Origin: Hymenobacter piscis
GTDB lineage: Bacteria > Bacteroidota > Bacteroidia > Cytophagales > Hymenobacteraceae
Assembly: GCF_018760735.1 (NCBI RefSeq)
Contig: NZ_JAHHZN010000002.1
Coordinates: 62,001-126,000 of the forward strand
Direction: 5' to 3'
Length of the DNA: 64,000 bases
In this document: positions 35,567 through 43,150 of the stretch, in pieces
Position numbering within the stretch: the first letter of the stretch is position 1
Layout of the letters: every line of letters starts with the position of its first letter
Notes under the pieces: generated by a model
Told to the model about the DNA's origin: nothing
Databases searched by the model: none
What the model saw: only the letters and a program-made list of their open reading frames with translations
Position numbers and translations under genes: made by a program

Positions 35567-36583
35567 ATGTCCGCTGCCGTACCCTCCGTTCTGTTTGATA
35601 ACCATGGCCGCCCGCTGGAGTACTTGCGGCTGGCCGTCACGGACCGGTGCAACCTGCGCTGCTTCTACTGCATGCCCGAGGAAGGCATCCAGTACCTGCC
35701 CAAGCAGGAGTTGCTGAGCTACGAGGAGATGGAGCGGCTGGTGGCCCTGATGGCCGGCCTGGGCGTGCGCAAAGTGCGCCTCACGGGCGGGGAACCCTTC
35801 GTGCGCCGCGACTTGGTGCCGTTCATGGACCGCCTCAGCCAGATTCCGGGCATCGAAGAATTGACCATGACCACCAACGGCGTGCTCACTGCCCCCCACG
35901 TGCCCGAGCTGGCCCGCATGGGCCTGAAAGCGGTGAACCTGAGCCTCGACACCCTCGACCGGGCCCGCTTCGCCAGCATCACCCGCCGCGACGAGCTGCC
36001 CCGCGTGCTCGACACGCTGTACGCCCTGCTGGCGGCCGGCATCCGGGTCAAAATCAACGCCGTGGTGATGGATGGGCAGAACACTCAGGACCTACTGCCG
36101 CTGGCCGAGCTGACCCGAGACCTGCCCGTGGATGTGCGCTTCATCGAGGAAATGCCCTTCAACGGCCACAGCCATGAGGCCACGCCCGCCACGCTGCCCT
36201 GGAACCACAACCGCATCCGGGAGCACCTAGCCCTGAACCTGGGCGAGCTGACGCCCGTGCCCACCCGCCCCGGCGACACGGCCTCGCACTACACCGTGGC
36301 CGGGCACCAGGGCCGCCTGGGCATCATCGCGGCCTACTCGCGCACCTTCTGCGGCACCTGCAACCGCATCCGCCTCACGGCCGAGGGCGGCCTCAAAACC
36401 TGCCTCTACGACCAGGGCGTGCTCGATATCCGGGCCCTGCTGCGCGGCGGCTCCTCCGATGAGCAGATTGCCGATGCCCTGAAATCGGCCTTCCGCAACC
36501 GCGCCGCCAACGGCTTCGAGGCCGAAAGCCAGCGCCCCTTGCACCAGCTCAGCTTCGAGTCGATGAGCACGATTGGGGGGTAA
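35567..36583 (+). CDS. moaA: GTP 3',8-cyclase (radical SAM)
   Basis: 338 aa. First step of molybdenum cofactor synthesis, from GTP. N-terminal radical-SAM cluster CNLRCFYC in VTDRCNLRCFYCMPEEG; TGGEPFVRRDLVPF; GLKAVNLSLDTLDRARF; C-terminal cluster FCGTCNRIRLTAEGGLKTCLY; and the conserved final Gly-Gly (STIGG). ATG at MSAAVPSVLFDNHGR chosen from family N-termini; a longer frame begins in the leader. Divergent from moaD-moaE, followed 58 nt later by a DUF1294 gene. Confidence 0.96.
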   Translation: MSAAVPSVLFDNHGRPLEYLRLAVTDRCNLRCFYCMPEEGIQYLPKQELLSYEEMERLVALMAGLGVRKVRLTGGEPFVRRDLVPFMDRLSQIPGIEELTMTTNGVLTAPHVPELARMGLKAVNLSLDTLDRARFASITRRDELPRVLDTLYALLAAGIRVKINAVVMDGQNTQDLLPLAELTRDLPVDVRFIEEMPFNGHSHEATPATLPWNHNRIREHLALNLGELTPVPTRPGDTASHYTVAGHQGRLGIIAAYSRTFCGTCNRIRLTAEGGLKTCLYDQGVLDIRALLRGGSSDEQIADALKSAFRNRAANGFEAESQRPLHQLSFESMSTIGG

Positions 36584-36641
36584 GCGGAGCCGTTGACGCG
36601 TAACTTGCGGCCCTGCTGCTGCACGTTTCGCTTCCCGCACC

Positions 36642-36920
36642 ATGACCGTACTTCTGAGTTGCCTGCTGTTTTTCAATCTGCTGTGCTTTCTGCTCTTCGC
36701 CCTCGATAAGCGGAAGGCCCAGCGCGGCCAGCGGCGCATCCCGGAAAGAACCCTGCACTTCGCCACGCTGCCGGCTGCGGCCCCCGGCGCGTGGGCGGCC
36801 ATCCTGCTGCTGCACCACAAAAACCGCAAAGCCGCCTTCTGGAGCGTCACGCTGCTGCTGACGCTGCTGCAGGGGGTGGCGTTATATTTCGTGTGGCCTC
36901 ATATAAAGGTGCCGTTTTGA
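36642..36920 (+). CDS. DUF1294 family small membrane protein
   Basis: 92 aa with two or three membrane segments. Pattern NLLCFLLFALDKRKAQRGQR, then RIPERTLHFATLPAAAPGAW, HHKNRKAAFW and a hydrophobic C-terminus, all typical of DUF1294. Function unknown. Close behind moaA, so possibly co-transcribed; a functional tie is not shown. Confidence 0.85.
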   Translation: MTVLLSCLLFFNLLCFLLFALDKRKAQRGQRRIPERTLHFATLPAAAPGAWAAILLLHHKNRKAAFWSVTLLLTLLQGVALYFVWPHIKVPF

Positions 36921-36949
36921 TAAGATGACACCTATATTCTTACCTCACT

Positions 36950-37459
36950 ATGAGAGTATTACCTTGGATAATTAGCTTGTTGATAGCTAACACATTGCTC
37001 GGCTGCCAGCCACTGCGCCGATTAACAACCACTCGCACTTTCAGGAAGGCAACTTACGTGGATAGCGCGGCACTGCAGGGCCAGGAAACCATTGTACGGG
37101 GCAGTCATACAATTTTACAATACAGCGTTAAAACCAGCCAGCCGAGGGTTGCTCATTACATTCATGTCACGAGCTTCTGGCTGACCGTCCCATCAATTGA
37201 TGCGCTACCTATCGGTACCCGTATCACCCTACCCGATAGTCGGATTACGCTGCGCGGCTACACTTTTGGCGGCGGGATGTTTGGGTATAATTTTCCTGCC
37301 GTTTCGGGTTCAGTTAAACGCAAAGCTTCCACCCCAAGCTCGCATACCCTTCGGCTTCGTTTGCATTACCTACCCCGCGGCAACAGAAAGCAACGTCTGA
37401 ATCGAAGGGCTACCTTCTTGCGGGACTCTACCTTTTTCGCAAGGAAAGAGCAGAAGTAA
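36950..37459 (+). CDS. Hypothetical lipoprotein, AT-richer than its neighbours
   Basis: 169 aa. Lipoprotein signal MRVLPWIISLLIANTLLGC with lipobox LLGC. The mature part is beta-rich and basic (RITLPDSRITLRGYTFGGGM, LRLRLHYLPRGNRKQRLNRR) and I do not recognise the family. GC is lower than nearby genes (about 52% over 60 bases at 36961) and rare codons for this genome are frequent, which suggests recent acquisition or weak selection. Gaps on both sides are about 30 nt, so it may be co-transcribed with DUF1294 and the following hydrolase. Confidence 0.65.
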   Translation: MRVLPWIISLLIANTLLGCQPLRRLTTTRTFRKATYVDSAALQGQETIVRGSHTILQYSVKTSQPRVAHYIHVTSFWLTVPSIDALPIGTRITLPDSRITLRGYTFGGGMFGYNFPAVSGSVKRKASTPSSHTLRLRLHYLPRGNRKQRLNRRATFLRDSTFFARKEQK

Positions 37460-37488
37460 GCCCTTGATTTATTTATCCTTGACCTACT

Positions 37489-38292
37489 ATGAAGGTATTA
37501 TTCTGGATACTGGGCCTGGGGGCGGCGCTGTACGTGGCAGTGTGCGGGCTGCTGTATTTTCAGCAGGAGCGGCTGCTGTTTTTTCCTGCCAAACTACCCG
37601 CCGATTATCGTTTCCGGTTCAGCAACCGGTTTGAGGAGCGGTGGATTCCGACGGCCGACGGCACCCGCCTGCACGGCCTGCTGTTTCCAGCCGATTCCGC
37701 TTCCGAAGGGCTGATTTTCTACCTACATGGCAACGGTGGGGCGCTGGATAGCTGGGGCGAAGTGGCGGCCACCTACACCCGCCTGGGCTACAGCGTGTTC
37801 CTGCTCGACTACCGGGGCTACGGCAAAAGCGGGGGCCGCATCAGCAGCCAGGCCCAGCTGCTCGCCGATGTGAATACGGCCTACCAGCAGCTCACGCGCG
37901 AATTCCCGGAAGCCCAAACTGTGCTGCTGGGCTACTCGCTGGGTACCGGGCCGGCGGCGTGGCTGGCCGCCCGGCACCACCCGCATCAGCTGATATTGCA
38001 GGCCCCATACGCGAGCATGCGGGCCATGGCGCGCCAGCATTACCCTTGGGTGCCACCCTTCATCGTGCGCTACCCGCTGGCTACCGACGAGGTGCTGGCC
38101 CGCGTCACGGCCCCTATCGTCATCTTCCACGGCGACCGGGATGAGGTCATCAGCCCGGTATCCACGGCCCGGCTCCGGCAGCAGCTCAAGCCCCACGACC
38201 AGTTCATTACCCTACCCGGCGCGGGCCACAACGGCATGACAGATAATTCAGATTATCAGCGGGCTATTCGACGGGTGTTAACTGGCTTGTAA
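37489..38292 (+). CDS. Membrane-anchored alpha/beta hydrolase (Bem46/YfhR-like)
   Basis: 267 aa. N-terminal membrane anchor (3-24, LFWILGLGAALYVAVCGLLY), then QERLLFFPAKLPADYRF, typical of the group. Triad: nucleophile Ser in LLGYSLGTGPAAWLAAR, Asp in IFHGDRDEVISP and His in GAGHNGMTDN. The oxyanion motif is YLHGNGGALD. Likely faces the periplasm; substrate unknown. Single gene or end of a short operon. Confidence 0.85.
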   Translation: MKVLFWILGLGAALYVAVCGLLYFQQERLLFFPAKLPADYRFRFSNRFEERWIPTADGTRLHGLLFPADSASEGLIFYLHGNGGALDSWGEVAATYTRLGYSVFLLDYRGYGKSGGRISSQAQLLADVNTAYQQLTREFPEAQTVLLGYSLGTGPAAWLAARHHPHQLILQAPYASMRAMARQHYPWVPPFIVRYPLATDEVLARVTAPIVIFHGDRDEVISPVSTARLRQQLKPHDQFITLPGAGHNGMTDNSDYQRAIRRVLTGL

Positions 38293-38392
38293 GCGGCATG
38301 ATCCGGCCGTTGGTGCCTTTGCTGCCGGCTTTGTTGCTGACGAAAAAGAGGGTGCGCACGTACCGGGGCTGGCTACAGGGCGCGGCGTTTTC

Positions 38393-38400
38393 TACCTTCG
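38393..38400 (+). promoter_or_regulatory. -7 box TACCTTCG just before DUF2490 gene
   Basis: One mismatch to TAnnTTTG, ending 7 nt before the ATG, so a leaderless or near-leaderless transcript is expected. Confidence 0.4.
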
Positions 38401-38407
38401 GCCTTCT

Positions 38408-39217
38408 ATGCCCTTTCTACCTCGTCTGCTCGCCTGCTCTGGCCTGCTGTTTCTGGCCCTGAAGCCTACCGTCGTCCGCGCCCAAACCAATTCCATTGCC
38501 GACCCCCAGTGGGGCACCTGGCTAATCGGCACGGTGGTATTGCCCGGCGGCCCCAGGCACTGGGGGGGCTACGCCGAAGTGCAGACCCGCGCCAACGGCC
38601 TGGGCCGGCAGTTCTTTTACACCGAGTTGAAGGGCGGCGTGAGCTACGATCTGGCCAGGAATTTTACCCTGATGGTAGCCGGCGGCCGCTACTCTACCGC
38701 CGACTACCGCGACCTGGGCGACGGTCCGTTGAATGTGGAAAAGCGCCTCTGGCAGCAGCTTACGCTCACGCACCTGGCGGCCCGCCTCAAGATGGAGCAC
38801 CGCTACCGCGTGGAACAGCGCTGGTTTACGTTTCGGGATGACGTGGTGCCGGCCGGCTTGTTCCGGTACCGTAACCGGCTGCGCTACCGCTTCAATGCCT
38901 TCCTGCCGCTCAATCACCCCACCATCACCGACAAAACAGCCTTCCTTTCAGTCTACGACGAGGTCTTCTTCAACCCACGCGGCCCGTTTTTCGAGCGCAA
39001 CCGGGTGTACGCGGGACTCGGCTACCAGTTCGATCGGCACTGGACCGTGCAGGCCGGCTGGCTCAATCAGGCCAACTATACCGCTGCCAGCTACCGCCAA
39101 AACGTATTCACGCCCCAAACCACCACCACCAAAAACAACGTGGTGGTATCGGTGATATACCGTCTCAGCCGCCAGCCAGGCAACTCCCCGGAATTCGTGC
39201 CGTCGCAGCCGGATTAA
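38408..39217 (+). CDS. DUF2490 family outer-membrane protein
   Basis: 269 aa. Signal peptide (about 1-25, ends VRAQ) and then amphipathic beta-strands: GTWLIGTVVLPGGPRHWGG, NFTLMVAGGRYSTADYRD, HRYRVEQRWFTFRDD, FRYRNRLRYRFNAF, VYAGLGYQFDRHWTVQAGW and NNVVVSVIYRLSRQ. This is the DUF2490 barrel pattern; the role is unknown. ATG chosen for the signal peptide. Convergent with the molybdate carrier. Confidence 0.82.
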   Translation: MPFLPRLLACSGLLFLALKPTVVRAQTNSIADPQWGTWLIGTVVLPGGPRHWGGYAEVQTRANGLGRQFFYTELKGGVSYDLARNFTLMVAGGRYSTADYRDLGDGPLNVEKRLWQQLTLTHLAARLKMEHRYRVEQRWFTFRDDVVPAGLFRYRNRLRYRFNAFLPLNHPTITDKTAFLSVYDEVFFNPRGPFFERNRVYAGLGYQFDRHWTVQAGWLNQANYTAASYRQNVFTPQTTTTKNNVVVSVIYRLSRQPGNSPEFVPSQPD

Positions 39218-39221
39218 GCCA

Positions 39222-40385
39222 CTATTTCCCCAGCCCCACCCAGCCACGCTGCATGGCGTAGTAGAGTGCCGTGCCCACCGTAAGGCCCACGAGGTAGCCA
39301 TAGGGCAGGCCGGCGCAGAGGATGCCGGTAAGCAAAGCCAGCAGCAGGTGGGCCCTGGCGTCGCTGATGTCGCGGAGCAGGGCCGCCAGGCTCAGGGCCT
39401 CGAAGAAGAGCAGCACCCCGAGAATGGGCAGCGGGAAAATCTGGACGATTTGCTGGAAGCCCTGGCTGAAAAACAGGCCCAGCACCAGAAAAAGCCCGCC
39501 GTAGATAATCACCGAGCCGCCGGTGCGCCCCCCGAACGTGTAGTGGCCCACCATGCCGCCCGAGCCGTGGCAGACCGGGAAGCCGCCCAGAAACGGGTTC
39601 ACCAGGTTCATGAGGGCGTAGGTAAAGCTGATTTTGCGCACCGTCAGGGCCCGCTCGGGGAAGTAGTCCTGCACCACCTGCCGGGTGGCCAGCACCGAGT
39701 TGCCGAGCGACAACGGAATCTGGGGCAGGGCCAGCAGCACCGCGCCGGTCAGAATATCGGGCCACTGCGGGATGCGCAACGGGGGCAGATGCACCCCGAT
39801 GGCGCGCTGGGCAGAAGCCAGATCGAGCTTGAAAAACAGGCCGTAGCTCACGCCCAGAGCCAGCACCACCAGCGCGGCGGGCCAGCGCCGGTTGCCCAGC
39901 AACACCACCGTGATGAGAAAAGCCGCCGCCGCCAAAGTGTAGCCGGGCAGACCGTCGGCGGGCACGTACTGCTTGAGGGCCAGGGTGGAAAGCTGCAACG
40001 CCAGCCCGAACTGAATGCCCCGGATGACGGGCTTGGGCACCAGCCGCGCCAGCCCGTCAATCAGCCCCGTGACGGAAAGCAGCAGCATGCCCACGCCCAC
40101 GGCCAGCCCGCCCCCGAAGATGACGCGGCCGGGAATTTTCTGGGCAATGACCAGGGCCGCAAACGCCTTGAGCGGCTGCACCGGCATCGGCATGCCGTAC
40201 CAGAGCCCCGAAAACAGCTGCATCAGCCCGAACATCACCAGCACCCCCGCGCTATCGAGCCCCGAGGCGGCAATAACGCCAATGAGCAGCGGCAGGTCCG
40301 TGCCCAAATCCCCGAAGGCCCCGGCCAGCTCATTACGGTCGAAACGAAGACGGGGACGGCGGGCAGGCGAAGCGGTAAGCGGCAT
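39222..40385 (-). CDS. MOT1-type molybdate transporter (SulP-related)
   Basis: 387 aa, 10-12 membrane segments. Motif NELAGAFGDLGTDLPLLIG, then GMPMPVQPLKAFAALVIAQ, LPQIPLSLGNSVLATRQVVQ and FPVCHGSGGMVGHYTFGGRT, which are the MOT1 signatures. High-affinity molybdate uptake is the known role of eukaryotic members. It sits among the cofactor genes and no ModABC genes are visible, so it probably supplies the island with molybdate. ATG chosen at MPLTASPARRPRL; the longer frame before it is octamer repeat DNA. Runs after moeB on the same strand. Confidence 0.85.
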   Translation of the reverse strand: MPLTASPARRPRLRFDRNELAGAFGDLGTDLPLLIGVIAASGLDSAGVLVMFGLMQLFSGLWYGMPMPVQPLKAFAALVIAQKIPGRVIFGGGLAVGVGMLLLSVTGLIDGLARLVPKPVIRGIQFGLALQLSTLALKQYVPADGLPGYTLAAAAFLITVVLLGNRRWPAALVVLALGVSYGLFFKLDLASAQRAIGVHLPPLRIPQWPDILTGAVLLALPQIPLSLGNSVLATRQVVQDYFPERALTVRKISFTYALMNLVNPFLGGFPVCHGSGGMVGHYTFGGRTGGSVIIYGGLFLVLGLFFSQGFQQIVQIFPLPILGVLLFFEALSLAALLRDISDARAHLLLALLTGILCAGLPYGYLVGLTVGTALYYAMQRGWVGLGK

Positions 40386-40388
40386 GTT

Positions 40389-40466
40389 GGGAGTGAGGGG
40401 GTGATGGGGTAAGGAGGTGATGGGGTGAGAAGGTGAGGGGTGGACGTGTGTCACCTCCTCACCTCA
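40389..40466. repeat. Octamer array (GGGGTGAT words), asymmetric inverted pair
   Basis: The long left arm (40389-40440) is built of RGGTRADN words, GGGGTGAT, GGGGTAAG, GAGGTGAT and others; the right arm (40451-40466) is short. It fills the gap between moeB and the molybdate carrier and overlaps the last codon of moeB. Confidence 0.75.
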
Positions 40467-41555
40467 CGCCGCATCTTCCCAGGCGACCATGCCGCCTTCG
40501 AGGTTGAGGAGGTTGATGAGTCCGAACTCGGCTTGCAGACGTTCTACGGCCTGGGTGCTGCGGCGGCCCGAGTGGCAGTACACCACCACCGGGTGCTGCT
40601 TGGGCAGGGTGGCCACGCCTTTTTCCAGCACGCTCAGGGGCAGGGAAGTAGCACCCGGCAGGTGGCCGGCAGCGAATTCGTGGGGCTCGCGCACGTCGAG
40701 CAGGAAGGGCGGCTGATTGGAATCGAGGCGCTGGTGCAGCTCGGCCACCGTGATGGACTGGACGTTGGTGCCGCACAGCTCGGCGTAGTCGGTGGTGGGG
40801 GCGGTGCCCAGGTGGAGGGCCGCCTGCTCGGGGCGGCGGGCGAATTTGAGGGTGCGGGTCTGGAACGTGAGGGCATCAAAGAGCCAGAGCCGCCCGCTCA
40901 GGATTTCCCCGATGCCCAGCAGCACCTTGAGCGTTTCGGTGGCCTGGGCCGTGCCCACCAGGCCGGGCAGCACGCCCAGCACACCGGTAGCGTCGCAGTT
41001 GGGCGCCTCAGCGGCGGTGGGCGGCTGCGGAAACAGGCAGCGGTAGGTGGGCCCGCCGTCGTAGTTGAACACCGATACCTGCCCCTCAAACTTGTAGATG
41101 GCCCCGGAAATCAGGGGCTTGCCCAGCAGCACGCAGGCGTCGTTGAGCAGGTAGCGGGTCGGGAAGTTATCGGAGCCATCCACTACCACGTCGTACTGGC
41201 TCACCAGTTCCCGCACGTTGCCCAGCGTAACCCGGCAGGGGTGCACCTCCGTTTTTACCAGCGGATTGATTCGCCTGACGGCCTTGGCGGCGGTGGCGGC
41301 TTTGGGCTGACCCAGGTCGGCGGGGCCGTAGAGAATCTGGCGCTGCAGGTTGCTGCGGTCCACCGTATCGGCATCCACAATGCCCAAGGTGCCCACCCCG
41401 GCGGCGGCCAAGTACTGCAGCACCGGGCAGCCCAGCCCGCCCGCCCCCACTACCAGCACCCGGGCCGCCTTTAGCCGGAGCTGCCCCGCCTCCCCAATTT
41501 CGGGCAGTTGCAGGTGGCGGCGGTACACCTGGCGTTCCTCAGTAGTGAGCGACAT
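40464..41555 (-). CDS. moeB: Molybdopterin-synthase adenylyltransferase with rhodanese domain
   Basis: 363 aa. Adenylates and then sulfurates the MoaD C-terminus. The ThiF/MoeB fold (about 1-245) shows VLVVGAGGLGCPVLQYLAAA, NLQRQILYGPADLGQPKA, DVVVDGSDNFPTRYLLNDA and GVLPGLVGTAQATETLK. The rhodanese domain (about 265-363) holds LLDVREPHEFAAGHLPGA and the active Cys loop YCHSGRRS, so both steps can be done by one protein, as in MoeBR/MOCS3. ATG start agrees with MSLTTEERQVYRRHLQLPE. The stop lies in an octamer repeat. Confidence 0.94.
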   Translation of the reverse strand: MSLTTEERQVYRRHLQLPEIGEAGQLRLKAARVLVVGAGGLGCPVLQYLAAAGVGTLGIVDADTVDRSNLQRQILYGPADLGQPKAATAAKAVRRINPLVKTEVHPCRVTLGNVRELVSQYDVVVDGSDNFPTRYLLNDACVLLGKPLISGAIYKFEGQVSVFNYDGGPTYRCLFPQPPTAAEAPNCDATGVLGVLPGLVGTAQATETLKVLLGIGEILSGRLWLFDALTFQTRTLKFARRPEQAALHLGTAPTTDYAELCGTNVQSITVAELHQRLDSNQPPFLLDVREPHEFAAGHLPGATSLPLSVLEKGVATLPKQHPVVVYCHSGRRSTQAVERLQAEFGLINLLNLEGGMVAWEDAA

Positions 41556-41566
41556 TTTTTTAATTA

Positions 41567-41750
41567 AAATGAAACGTGAAAAATTAAAAATGGAAGAGGG
41601 AGCTGGTAAAACTTGCGGGGGCTGGTAAAGTTAAGGATTACGGACTTCGCGCCGCCGGGTAGCCGCTGACCGACTGCCACGCAGCACTATGGCAGTGGCA
41701 GCCCAACCAAACAGCATTTTTAATTTTTAACTCTTCATTTTTAATTCTCC
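41567..41750. repeat. Inverted heptamer array (AAAATTA / TTTTTAA words)
   Basis: Left arm 7-nt words AAAATGA, AACGTGA, AAAATTA, AAAATGG; right arm TTTTTAA, TTTTTAA, CTCTTCA, TTTTTAA. The spacer (about 115 nt) contains a hairpin ACTGCCA/TGGCAGT (41672-41695). The right arm ends directly at the fdhD start. Confidence 0.78.
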
Positions 41751-42626
41751 TTGAAAGCCTTCCTCCCGCCCACCAGCTACGATTACGTGACCGTGCACAA
41801 AGTGCAGGGCGACGATGTGCGCGCGGCCTCTGACGTGCTGGCGGCCGAGGAGCCGCTCGAAATCCGGGTGGGCTACGGGCCGGCCGGGCAGCGGGAGCAC
41901 CGCACGCTTTCCATCACCATGCGCACCCCGGGTCACGATTTCGAGCTGGCGGCCGGCTTCCTGTTTACCGAGGGAATTATCCGGAGCCGGGCCGATTTGC
42001 AGGGCGTCCTTTACTGCCCCGACGTGGAAAAGGAGGAGGAACGCGAAAACGTGGTGCGCGCCGAACTGGCTCCTACCGCCCTGCCCGATTTGCCCCGGCT
42101 GGAGCGCCACTTCTACACCAGCAGCAGCTGCGGGGTCTGCGGCAAAACCAGCATCGAGGCCGTGCACGCCGCCAGCTGCCCGGTGCTGCCCACTGCGGGT
42201 CCGCACGTGGCCGCCCGCGTGATTCATGCCCTGCCCGAGCGCCAGCGCGAGGCCCAGGAGCTGTTTGAGCAAACCGGCGGCCTGCACGCGGCGGCCCTGT
42301 TCTCGCCCGCCGGCGAGCTGCTGCTGCTGCGCGAAGACGTGGGCCGCCACAACGCCCTCGACAAGGTTATCGGCGCGGCCCTGTTCCAGGACCTGCTGCC
42401 TTTGCACGACGCGGTGCTGCTGGTCAGCGGCCGGGCCTCCTTCGAGCTGGTGCAGAAGGCCGCCGTGGCCGGCATCCCGGTGATGGCCGCCGTGGGTGCC
42501 CCCAGCTCCCTGGCCGTCTCGGCCGCCCGCAACTTCGGCATGACCCTCTGCGGCTTCGTACGCCAGCAACGCTTCAACATCTACTGCCACGAGTGGCGGA
42601 TTTTGGGTGAGGAGGTGAGGAGGTGA
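41751..42626 (+). CDS. fdhD: Formate dehydrogenase accessory sulfurtransferase
   Basis: 291 aa. Delivers sulfur to the molybdenum site of formate dehydrogenases. Motifs: [31 protein letters not shown], the cysteine loop [42 protein letters not shown] and [20 protein letters not shown]. The start must be TTG at the edge of the heptamer array, because no ATG precedes the conserved part. The last residues (GEEVRR) are encoded by the beginning of the next octamer repeat, so both ends abut repeats. Leads a three-gene run with the small gene and the oxidoreductase. Confidence 0.95.
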   Translation: MKAFLPPTSYDYVTVHKVQGDDVRAASDVLAAEEPLEIRVGYGPAGQREHRTLSITMRTPGHDFELAAGFLFTEGIIRSRADLQGVLYCPDVEKEEERENVVRAELAPTALPDLPRLERHFYTSSSCGVCGKTSIEAVHAASCPVLPTAGPHVAARVIHALPERQREAQELFEQTGGLHAAALFSPAGELLLLREDVGRHNALDKVIGAALFQDLLPLHDAVLLVSGRASFELVQKAAVAGIPVMAAVGAPSSLAVSAARNFGMTLCGFVRQQRFNIYCHEWRILGEEVRR

Positions 42627-42763
42627 GGAGGTAAAGGGTAATGAGGTTAGCAATACCTGTCATCACCTCCTCACCCCATCACCCCATCACCTCCTCACCC
42701 CATCACCTCCTCACCTCCTCACCCCATAACCCCATCACCCCATCACCCCATCACCTATAACCT
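42602..42763. repeat. Octamer array (GGTGAGGA / CACCTCCT words), inverted pair
   Basis: Left arm GGTGAGGA x3 then decayed words; right arm about 14 words of CATCACCC, CATCACCT and CCTCACCC. The right arm is much longer than the left. The fdhD stop is inside the left arm and the next ATG lies at the end of the right arm. Confidence 0.85.
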
Positions 42764-43093
42764 ATGAAGCTCCGCCTCGAAGACAATACGCTCCGCCTGC
42801 GCCTTGATCCGCCGGAAGTGGCCGCCTTTCACGCGGCGGGACGGCTGGAAACGGTGGTGCCGCTGGGACTGTCGGCCGCGGAACGCCTGACCTATACGCT
42901 GGAGCGCGACGCCGCAGCGCCGGTGCTGACGGTGCGCTACGCGGCGGGCTGCGTGCGGGTACTGCTGCCCGCCGCCGTGGCCGCGGCCTGGTCGGCCGAC
43001 CCCGCCGCGGTGAGTTTACGGGGCCAGATGGAAGTATCTGAAAACCAATTCCTGCATATCTTGGTAGAAAAGGACCTGGGCTGCAAGCATTAG
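42764..43093 (+). CDS. Small conserved protein beside formate dehydrogenase (DUF7009-like)
   Basis: 109 aa, soluble. Starts MKLRLEDNTLRLRLDPPEVA, then GRLETVVPLGLSAAERLTYTL and ends MEVSENQFLHILVEKDLGCKH. Alternating beta-strands suggest a small beta-sandwich or barrel. I recall similar small proteins between fdhD and molybdopterin oxidoreductases in Bacteroidota, but cannot check. It sits 57 nt before the oxidoreductase, so a role in that enzyme's assembly or maturation is plausible. Confidence 0.7.
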   Translation: MKLRLEDNTLRLRLDPPEVAAFHAAGRLETVVPLGLSAAERLTYTLERDAAAPVLTVRYAAGCVRVLLPAAVAAAWSADPAAVSLRGQMEVSENQFLHILVEKDLGCKH

Positions 43094-43150
43094 TCCGTTC
43101 GTCTGGCCTGAGCCAGCCGCTTTTCCCCACCGTTTTCCCCAATTTGAGCT

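Noticed and set aside
42602..42763. CRISPR-like array
   Set aside because: The words are 8 nt, tandem, without spacers of constant length, and are part of an inverted pair; no cas gene is near.
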